DNA of 22,951 nucleotides from Prevotellaceae bacterium (lineage in GTDB: Bacteria; Bacteroidota; Bacteroidia; Bacteroidales; UBA932), in NCBI GenBank assembly GCA_031259645.1, contig JAIRLC010000021.1, forward strand, positions 1 through 22,951. The letters run 5' to 3'. Shown here piece by piece: positions 16,682 through 22,951 of the stretch (position 1 is the first letter of the stretch; the number at the start of each line of letters is the position of its first letter). A model generated the notes under the pieces. It made no database searches and was not told where the DNA came from. It saw only the letters and a program-made list of their open reading frames with translations. A program made the translations under genes and the position numbers.

Positions 16682-17710
16682 ATGGAAAAAAAAACGATTA
16701 AATACACTTTTCTCTTTTTCTGCCTTGGCATAGTCTTGTTTCTGCTGTTTGTTGCCGATTTGTTTGCGGGCTCCGTATTGTTGCCTGTGGGTGAGGTGTG
16801 GGCGGCATTGACCGGTGGCGCCGACGCGTCGGAAACCACCCGGGCCATTGTACTTAATTTTCGCATACCCAAAGCGATAGTGGCTTTGTTGGCAGGTATA
16901 TCCTTGTCGGTTAGCGGTTTGCAGATGCAGACCATTTTCAAAAATCCGTTAGCCGACCCTTATGTGCTGGGAATCAGTTCGGGCTCAAGCCTTGGCGTGG
17001 CGCTTTTCGTGTTGGGAACGGCTTTTTGGGGTGGTTTTTCCGGCTTGTGGATGCAAAATTTAGGCTTGGCGCTTGCCGGATGGATTGGCGCTTTCGTGAT
17101 GCTTGCCGTGATTATGGCAGCTTCCATACGTTTGCGCGATACCATGTCGCTGCTGGTACTCGGCATCATGGTGGGTGGTGTGGTGTCGGCGGTGGTGGGC
17201 ATCATGCAGTATTTTAGCGAAGCGGCGGCGCTTAAAACGTATGTGTTGTGGACAATGGGAAGTTTCAGCGCGGTGCCGGCCGGACAGTTGGGCATGATGA
17301 TTCCGGCTATTTTGCTGGGTCTGCTGCTGGCTTTTTTTACCATGAAATGGCTCGACGCCCTGATGTTGGGCGATGAATACGCCCGCACCATGGGCTTAAA
17401 TGTACGGCGCGCCCGCACCGTACTTATTATCAGTTCGGGGTTTTTGGCAGGAACCGTTACGGCGTTTTGCGGCCCCATCGGCTTTATCGGTATTGCCGTG
17501 CCGCACTTGTCGCGCATGCTGTTTCAAACCGCCAATCATCGCGTGCTCATGCCTGCTACGGTATTGCTGGGCGGGGTGATGATGCTGTTCAGCGATTTGG
17601 CGTCGCAACTGCCGGGCGCCGACAGTGTGCTGCCTATTAACACCATCACCGCATTACTGGGAATACCTGTGATTGTATTTGTTATTTATCGTAATCAACG
17701 CGGTTATTAA
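16682..17710 (+). CDS. FecCD-family ABC transporter permease (iron-siderophore/haem/B12 class)
   Basis: The 342-residue inner membrane protein belongs to the BtuC/FecCD/FhuB family, whose members form homodimeric channels for ferric siderophores, haem or corrinoids. It has about ten hydrophobic segments and the family signature SGLQMQTIFKNPLADPYVLG, followed by ISSGSSLGVALFVLG. The block GFIGIAVPHLSRML, which contacts the ATPase, and a C-terminal GIPVIVFVIYRNQRG are typical. The ATG at 16682 is the only possible start, since an in-frame stop (TAA at 16664) precedes it. Its stop overlaps the ATPase ATG by one base (TAATG), so the two are translationally coupled. No cobalamin riboswitch fits in the short leader. 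The likely binding-protein partner lies 12 kb away at 3706-4827. Specificity cannot be told from sequence alone. Confidence 0.92.
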   Translation: MEKKTIKYTFLFFCLGIVLFLLFVADLFAGSVLLPVGEVWAALTGGADASETTRAIVLNFRIPKAIVALLAGISLSVSGLQMQTIFKNPLADPYVLGISSGSSLGVALFVLGTAFWGGFSGLWMQNLGLALAGWIGAFVMLAVIMAASIRLRDTMSLLVLGIMVGGVVSAVVGIMQYFSEAAALKTYVLWTMGSFSAVPAGQLGMMIPAILLGLLLAFFTMKWLDALMLGDEYARTMGLNVRRARTVLIISSGFLAGTVTAFCGPIGFIGIAVPHLSRMLFQTANHRVLMPATVLLGGVMMLFSDLASQLPGADSVLPINTITALLGIPVIVFVIYRNQRGY

Positions 17711-18732
17711 TGAACGTAACCATATACATAAAACATCTTTCCATAGGGTACCCGAATCCTTCAAGTACGGCTAAAGGCATTATCTTGCCGCCCATCAACG
17801 CTTCGCTGGCGCCGGGTGAACTGGTGGCTATTGTCGGACGCAACGGGATAGGGAAAAGCACTTTCTTGCGGACACTTGTGGGCTTGCAACCCGCTATCGA
17901 CGGGCTTATCGAAATTAACGACAAACCGCTTTATGCGTATAAAAAAGATGAATTGTCGCGTCTCATGGGTTTCGTATCCACGGATATTACCCGGATTCCG
18001 CACCTGAAAGTGTTTGATTTGGTGGCGCTTGGTCGTTTCCCTTACACCGGATGGATGGGGAAATTGAAGGTGAACGACAAAATGGTGATTTATGATGCGC
18101 TTGAAATGGTGGGCTTGCGTACCATGGCATGGCGCAATGTCGATACGCTGAGTGACGGCGAGCGCCAGCGCACGTTGATAGCCCGCGCTTTGGTGCAGGA
18201 TACGCCGGTCATGATTCTGGACGAGCCTACGGCCTACCTTGACGTTATCCATAAATATGAGGTGATGGATTTATTACGCCAGATTGCGCACAAGGAGAAT
18301 AAAATTGTACTGTTTTCTACCCACGACCTGAATATTGCACAAAATATGGTAGATAAAGTATGGCTGGTAACCAAGTCGGAGTTGATAGAAGGCGCGCCGG
18401 AAGATATGGTGATGTCTTCTGTTTTTGAAAAACTCGTAACGCGGACGTCCATCCGTTTCGACCGTATAGCCGGTGAATTTGAAATGGGCAAGCGCCTGCT
18501 GAAAACCATGGCTGTGCACAGCAAGCAGGATATTCGCTGGATTCGTCATGCTTTGCAGCGCTTTGGCTATAGGGCCTTGCAAAATCCCACAACCACTCCC
18601 GACAATACACCCGAATTGCTGTTTGAAGTAAACCGCAACGGCTTGCGCCTGTCCTATAATTACGGGATGGAACGGCATACGTTCACCTCTGTGTATGCCT
18701 TGGGACAATACCTGCGCGCGCTGCCCGATTAA
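17710..18732 (+). CDS. ABC transporter ATP-binding protein (FecE/BtuD class) with C-terminal extension
   Basis: The 340-residue cytoplasmic ATPase powers the adjacent FecCD permease. Walker A GRNGIGKST lies at 43-51, the signature LSDGERQR at 147-154, Walker B VMILDE at 167-172 and the switch histidine at H205 (FSTHDLN). The region LVALGRFPYTGW is typical of iron/B12-class ATPases. Where the Q-loop glutamine is expected, the sequence reads GFVSTDITRI (87-96) with no glutamine; I recall a similar absence in other Bacteroidota members, so it may be a lineage trait. Beyond residue ~255 there is an 85-residue extension (RWIRHALQRFGYRALQNP and LRLSYNYGMERHTF) that I do not recognise. The gene ends 16 bases before the convergent decarboxylase stop. 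Confidence 0.9.
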   Translation: MNVTIYIKHLSIGYPNPSSTAKGIILPPINASLAPGELVAIVGRNGIGKSTFLRTLVGLQPAIDGLIEINDKPLYAYKKDELSRLMGFVSTDITRIPHLKVFDLVALGRFPYTGWMGKLKVNDKMVIYDALEMVGLRTMAWRNVDTLSDGERQRTLIARALVQDTPVMILDEPTAYLDVIHKYEVMDLLRQIAHKENKIVLFSTHDLNIAQNMVDKVWLVTKSELIEGAPEDMVMSSVFEKLVTRTSIRFDRIAGEFEMGKRLLKTMAVHSKQDIRWIRHALQRFGYRALQNPTTTPDNTPELLFEVNRNGLRLSYNYGMERHTFTSVYALGQYLRALPD

Positions 18733-18748
18733 GGATGTGCCGGCGCGG

Positions 18749-20149
18749 TTAGTACCCCAATATTTTCAACATGGATTTGTAGGTTTGTTCTTTACTGAAC
18801 AGTTTCGTATTATATTCGCCGGACTTTTCGTCCACATCAATAATAATGTGCTTCGGGCCGGGTTGCAGACAGTGTTGCAGTCCGCCCACTCCGCCAATGG
18901 TGTCCTGATAGGCGCCGGTGTGGAAAAATCCGACGTATTGCGGCACCTCATCGCTATCATACAAACGGGGAAGGAAAATGGCATTGGCGCGGGTATCGGC
19001 ATTGTAGTAATCTTGACTGTCGCAGGTCAATCCGCCGAGGAACACCCGCTGGTATTCCCTGTCCCAATTGTTTATGGGCAATTGGACAAACCGTTGTTTC
19101 AGCGCCCACGTGTCGGGCAGTGTGGTCATGAAAGAGCTGTCAATCATATACCAGCGTTCGCGGTCGTTTTGTTGCTTTTGGCCTAAAATAGAATAAATAA
19201 TTGCGCCGCTTTCGCCCACGGTGAAGCTTCCAAATTCACTGAATATGTTCGGTTCAGGCACGTCATGTTGGGTACACATGCTCTTAATTTGACTGATTAT
19301 TTCCTCCGTCAAATATTCGTAATCGTAATCAAAAGCTAAGGAATTTTTGATGGGGAAGCCCCCGCCGATATTCAGACTTTCCAATTCGGGACATATTTTC
19401 TTCAACTCACAATACACACTCACGCATTTCGACAGTTCGTTCCAGTAGTAGGAATTGTCGCGAATACCGGTATTGATGAAAAAATGTAACATTTTTAAGC
19501 TGAACATCCTGTTTTTTGCTAATTTCTGCCGGTAAAAGTCCAAAATATCGCTGTAGCGTATCCCCAAACGGGAGGTGTAGAAGTCAAATTTCGGCTCTTC
19601 CTCGGCGGCAATGCGTATGCCTATTTTGCAGGGCTCCGTCACGTATTTCGACAGGGTCTGAAGCTCATCCATATTGTCGAGCACCGGAACGGTGTTGCTC
19701 CAGCCGGAGTTAATAAGCCCAGCAATATTTTCAATATACAGTTCTTTTTTAAACCCGTTGCATACAATATAGCGGTCTTTCTCAATGAGTTTCATCTCGT
19801 GAAGGGCTTCAATCAGGTTAATGTCGTAGGCCGATGAGGTCTCAAGGTGAATATCGTTCTTCAACGCTTCCTCAAGCACAAAGTGAAAGTGGGAGCTTTT
19901 CGTACAGTAGCAATAATGATAATCGCCCTGGTAATCGACTTTCGCCATGGCGACATTAAACATGCGTTTCGCCTTCTGGATTTGCTGACTTATTTTGGGT
20001 AGATAGGTAATTCTTAACGGCGTTCCGTATTGCTCAATCACCTCCATTAAGGGGATGTTGTTAAAGTGCAATTCATTGTCCACAGTTTTAAATTCCGGTT
20101 GCGGAAATTCAAAAGTCTGTTCAATCAAATCAATGTATTTGTTCTTCAT
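18749..20149 (-). CDS. speA: PLP-dependent (fold III) arginine decarboxylase-like enzyme
   Basis: The 466-residue protein is an alanine-racemase-fold PLP decarboxylase of the ornithine/arginine/diaminopimelate decarboxylase superfamily. The probable PLP lysine is K84 in YCYCTKSSH. Other conserved blocks are LETSSAYDINLIEAL, IVCNGFKKELYI, GIRIAAEEEPKFDFYTSRLGI, SLNIGGGFPIKNSLAF, EFGSFTVGESG and the active-site cysteine/aspartate segment GGLTCDSQDYYN. From memory it matches proteins annotated as arginine decarboxylase in Flavobacteriia and other Bacteroidota, which are much shorter than the ~630-residue biosynthetic SpeA. It would make agmatine for polyamine synthesis; a related substrate cannot be excluded. 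It is convergent with the ABC ATPase gene and divergent from clpB. The name is a transferred annotation. Confidence 0.8.
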   Translation of the reverse strand: MKNKYIDLIEQTFEFPQPEFKTVDNELHFNNIPLMEVIEQYGTPLRITYLPKISQQIQKAKRMFNVAMAKVDYQGDYHYCYCTKSSHFHFVLEEALKNDIHLETSSAYDINLIEALHEMKLIEKDRYIVCNGFKKELYIENIAGLINSGWSNTVPVLDNMDELQTLSKYVTEPCKIGIRIAAEEEPKFDFYTSRLGIRYSDILDFYRQKLAKNRMFSLKMLHFFINTGIRDNSYYWNELSKCVSVYCELKKICPELESLNIGGGFPIKNSLAFDYDYEYLTEEIISQIKSMCTQHDVPEPNIFSEFGSFTVGESGAIIYSILGQKQQNDRERWYMIDSSFMTTLPDTWALKQRFVQLPINNWDREYQRVFLGGLTCDSQDYYNADTRANAIFLPRLYDSDEVPQYVGFFHTGAYQDTIGGVGGLQHCLQPGPKHIIIDVDEKSGEYNTKLFSKEQTYKSMLKILGY

Positions 20150-20221
20150 TTTTCAGATATAGGTGAATTACTTTGACGAAAAAAATAACAAGTAACTTAG
20201 TTGAAGTTCCAAAAAAGTGTG

Positions 20222-20253
20222 CAAATATAAAGATTATTTTTGAATTATGCAAT
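20222..20253 (-). promoter_or_regulatory. Promoter for the arginine-decarboxylase-like gene
   Basis: On the minus strand TATATTTG (20222-20229) follows ATTG (20250-20253) with a 20-base spacer, a good -33/-7 match. The -7 box is 72 bases upstream of the ATG at 20149, giving a leader of roughly 65 bases. A plus-strand TATTTTTG (20235-20242) lies within the same span. Confidence 0.55.
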
Positions 20254-20298
20254 AAAAACTGTCAAAATGTCATCTTTTTATGTATGGCAAGGAATTTG

Positions 20299-20306
20299 TT
20301 AATTTG
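20299..20306 (+). promoter_or_regulatory. Possible -7 element for clpB
   Basis: TTAATTTG differs from TAnnTTTG by one base and ends 26 bases before the clpB ATG, the spacing seen for other genes here. The exact match TATTTTTG at 20235-20242 is an alternative with a leader of about 85 bases. No CIRCE inverted repeat was seen. Confidence 0.3.
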
Positions 20307-20332
20307 TAGAGAAAAACGAAAAGGAATAATAT

Positions 20333-22933
20333 ATGAACTTGAATAATTTTACTATAAAATCGCAGGAAATTGTGCAACACGCCATACAAATGGCGCAAAG
20401 CGCCTCCCAACAAGCGGTGGACAGCGGGCATTTGCTGAAGGCCATGTTAGCTGATAATGAGGGTATCACGGGCTTGCTGCTGCGTAAGCTCGGGGTGGCT
20501 TTGCCTGCCTTGACGAAAGCGGTGAATGATGCGGTGGAACATTATCCGAAAGTGACGGGCGGCGAGCCTTACCTGTCGTCGTATGCCAATAAGGCGCTGC
20601 AAAAAGCGCAGGAATATGCTACGAAGATGGGCGACCAGTTTGTGTCGATAGAACATATTTTGCTGGGCTTGCTTGGCGAGGGCGACAATATCGCCCAACT
20701 GATGAAAGACAGTGGGATTAACGAAAAAGATTTAAAGGCGGCCATTGCGGAACTGCGTAAAGGTGCAAAAGTAAATAGCGCTTCGGCGGAAGAAGCGTAC
20801 GATGCGCTGAACCGTTATGCGGTAAACCTGAACGAGCAGGCGCGCACAGGTAAGCTCGACCCGGTGATTGGGCGCGACGACGAAATACGCCGTGTATTGC
20901 AGATTTTGAGCCGCCGGACGAAAAATAACCCTATTTTAGTGGGCGAACCGGGCGTGGGGAAAACGGCTATTGCCGAAGGCATTGCACACCGTATTATTAT
21001 AGGCGATGTGCCGGAAGATTTGCGTTCGAAGCAAATTTTTTCGCTCGACATGGGGGCGCTGATTGCCGGCGCCAAATATAAAGGTGAATTTGAAGAACGC
21101 CTGAAAGCGGTGGTGCGCGAGGTGTCGGCGGCGGCCGGCGAGATTATTTTGTTTATTGACGAAATCCACACCTTGGTGGGCGCCGGCAAAAGCGAGGGCG
21201 CCATGGACGCCGCCAATATCCTGAAACCCGCACTGGCGCGCGGCGAGCTGCGTGCAGTGGGCGCCACAACCTTGGATGAATACCAGAAATATTTTGAGAA
21301 GGACAAGGCGCTGGAGCGCCGGTTCCAAATAGTCATGGTGGACGAGCCGTCGGTGCCCGACGCGATTTCCATCCTGCGGGGATTGAAAGAACGCTACGAA
21401 AACCACCATAAAGTACGCATCAAGGATGAAGCGATTATTGCGGCGGTGGAGCTCTCTACCCGCTACATCTCGTCGCGCTACCTGCCCGACAAGGCCATCG
21501 ACTTGATTGATGAAGCGGCGGCGCGCCTGCGCCTTGAAATGAATTCGGTGCCGCAACCGATTGACGAACTCGACCGCAAAGTGCGCCAGCTTGAGATTGA
21601 GCGGGCGGCCATTAAGCGCGAAGGCGACGAGAAGAAATTGAAAGAACTGTCGAAGCAAATCGGTGATTTTGAAGAACAGCTTACGGCGCAACGCGCACTC
21701 TGGAAAGAAGAGAAAGATTTGGTGGACGCCATTCAAAAGAACAAACAGTTGATTGAAGACTTGAAATTTCGCGCCGAAGACGCCGAACGGCGCGGTGATT
21801 ACGGCGCTGTGGCGGAAATACGCTATGGCAAAATGATAGAGGCGGAGAAAGAAATTGAACGATTGAACAAACAGAAAGAAGAACGCAATTTTACGTTGGT
21901 GGACGAAGAAGTGGATGCGGAAGACATTGCCGAAGTGGTGGCCAAGTGGACGGGTATTCCGGTACAACGCATGTTGCAGAGCGAGCGGGAAAAATTGCTC
22001 GACATGGAACAGGTGTTGTATGGCCGGGTAGTGGGGCAGGAGGAGGCCATTGCCGTTATTTCCGATGCAGTGCGCCGGAGTCGTGCGGGATTGCAGGATG
22101 CACGGCGGCCTATCGGTTCGTTTTTGTTTCTGGGCACTACCGGCGTGGGCAAAACCGAGCTGGCTAAAGCCCTGGCCGATTTCCTGTTTAACGATGAGAA
22201 TATGATGACGCGCATCGACATGAGCGAATATCAGGAACGCCATGCTGTGAGCCGCTTGATGGGGGCGCCTCCGGGCTATGTGGGTTATGAAGAAGGCGGG
22301 CAATTGACCGAGGCGGTGCGCCACAAGCCTTATTCGGTGGTGCTGCTCGACGAAATCGAAAAAGCGCATCCCGATGTGTTTAATGTGCTGCTGCAAGTCC
22401 TCGACGATGGCCGCCTCACCGACAACAAAGGCCGCACGGTGGATTTCAAGAATACGATTATCATCATGACGTCGAACGCCGGGTCGCACCTGATACAAGA
22501 AAACCTGGGCAAACTCACCGACAGCAACCGTGACCAACTGCTGGCCGAGAGCAAGCAGGAAGTGCTCGAACTGTTGCGGCAAACCATCAGGCCGGAGTTC
22601 CTGAACCGCATTGACGAAATTGTGATGTTCAACCCGCTAACGGAAAATAATATCCGCAAAATTGTGGAATTGCAATTGAACAACTTGAAGAAACTGCTTG
22701 CCAATAGCGGCGTCGAACTTGAACTTACAGACTTTGCGCTCAACTATCTGGTGCAGCGCGGATACGACCCGTTGTATGGCGCACGGCCGGTGAAGCGGGT
22801 GTTGCAGCGTGAAATTACCAATGAATTGGCCAAAGAAATACTGCAGGGAAAAGTGAACGCAGCGCATCTGGTTATGGTCGATTACTTCGGCGATGGCTTG
22901 GTGTTTAGCAATAAAAAAGAAAAGAAAACTTAA
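20333..22933 (+). CDS. clpB: ATP-dependent disaggregase ClpB
   Basis: ClpB is the hexameric Hsp100 chaperone that, with DnaK, rescues aggregated proteins after heat stress. The 866-residue protein has the normal length. It has an N-terminal Clp-N double repeat (FTIKSQEIVQHAIQMAQ and onward), a first AAA+ module with Walker A GEPGVGKT from residue 204, a long coiled-coil middle domain (from about DELDRKVRQLEIERAAIKRE to LNKQKEERNF) that is diagnostic of ClpB, and a second AAA+ module with Walker A GTTGVGKT from residue 601. It lacks the V-G-F ClpP-docking loop present in ClpC. The second Walker A has threonine where E. coli has proline, which I recall as common in Bacteroidota. The start at 20333 is the first ATG of the frame. 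Transcription is divergent from the decarboxylase gene. Only 18 bases follow its stop in the window. Confidence 0.96.
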   Translation: MNLNNFTIKSQEIVQHAIQMAQSASQQAVDSGHLLKAMLADNEGITGLLLRKLGVALPALTKAVNDAVEHYPKVTGGEPYLSSYANKALQKAQEYATKMGDQFVSIEHILLGLLGEGDNIAQLMKDSGINEKDLKAAIAELRKGAKVNSASAEEAYDALNRYAVNLNEQARTGKLDPVIGRDDEIRRVLQILSRRTKNNPILVGEPGVGKTAIAEGIAHRIIIGDVPEDLRSKQIFSLDMGALIAGAKYKGEFEERLKAVVREVSAAAGEIILFIDEIHTLVGAGKSEGAMDAANILKPALARGELRAVGATTLDEYQKYFEKDKALERRFQIVMVDEPSVPDAISILRGLKERYENHHKVRIKDEAIIAAVELSTRYISSRYLPDKAIDLIDEAAARLRLEMNSVPQPIDELDRKVRQLEIERAAIKREGDEKKLKELSKQIGDFEEQLTAQRALWKEEKDLVDAIQKNKQLIEDLKFRAEDAERRGDYGAVAEIRYGKMIEAEKEIERLNKQKEERNFTLVDEEVDAEDIAEVVAKWTGIPVQRMLQSEREKLLDMEQVLYGRVVGQEEAIAVISDAVRRSRAGLQDARRPIGSFLFLGTTGVGKTELAKALADFLFNDENMMTRIDMSEYQERHAVSRLMGAPPGYVGYEEGGQLTEAVRHKPYSVVLLDEIEKAHPDVFNVLLQVLDDGRLTDNKGRTVDFKNTIIIMTSNAGSHLIQENLGKLTDSNRDQLLAESKQEVLELLRQTIRPEFLNRIDEIVMFNPLTENNIRKIVELQLNNLKKLLANSGVELELTDFALNYLVQRGYDPLYGARPVKRVLQREITNELAKEILQGKVNAAHLVMVDYFGDGLVFSNKKEKKT

Positions 22934-22951
22934 TGTTTGCTTAACGCATAC

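Noticed and set aside
20936..22582. 548-codon open frame on the minus strand across clpB
   Set aside because: It is antisense to an intact clpB, and its translation is rich in His, Arg and Phe with no recognisable domain, as expected of a codon-bias shadow.

Overview
The window looks like chromosomal core DNA from a member of the Bacteroidota, most probably the order Bacteroidales. Evidence for this is a FabG, GyrA, UvrB, TpiA and ClpB set with Bacteroidota-type sequence features, a secreted TANFOR/fibronectin-type protein, a lipoprotein resembling the Bacteroidota family DUF6340, an Rpn-type nuclease gene, and little use of Shine-Dalgarno sites. Nine matches to the Bacteroidota promoter element TAnnTTTG sit at sensible distances in front of genes, several with a TTTG-like -33 box about 20 bases upstream. 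Genus cannot be fixed from sequence alone.

Layout. Positions 2-1792 hold the 3' part of a multi-spanning membrane protein with C-terminal TPR repeats, resembling eukaryotic TMTC O-mannosyltransferases. At 1884-3604 fabG is translationally coupled to a lipoprotein gene. At 3644-3715 lies tRNA-Thr(CGT), and directly abutting it, with no ordinary start codon after the tRNA, is a lipoprotein-type periplasmic binding protein of the iron/B12 class (to 4827). On the minus strand clpC (4822-7341) converges on it, their stop codons overlapping. A 298-base divergent gap with heptamer arrays separates clpC from gyrA (7640-10150), which is followed by a secreted TPR protein (10207-11496) and a clear terminator. 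A secreted TANFOR/fibronectin protein (11600-12754) is followed after one base by uvrB (12756-14780).

On the minus strand come an Rpn/PD-(D/E)xK gene with an in-frame repeat tract (14799-15725) and tpiA (15850-16602). Divergent from tpiA, an overlapping FecCD permease and ABC ATPase pair (16682-18732) probably completes the transporter whose binding protein lies 12 kb away. Convergent with it is an arginine-decarboxylase-like enzyme (18749-20149), and divergent from that is clpB (20333-22933).

Functional themes are protein quality control (ClpC with a ClpP-docking loop, ClpB without one), DNA topology and repair (GyrA, UvrB), primary metabolism (FabG, TpiA, decarboxylase), metal-chelate or corrinoid uptake, and cell-envelope proteins. 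No phage, insertion sequence, CRISPR array or defence island was seen. The observation most worth a second look is the tRNA-Thr gene fused to the 5' end of a lipoprotein reading frame.
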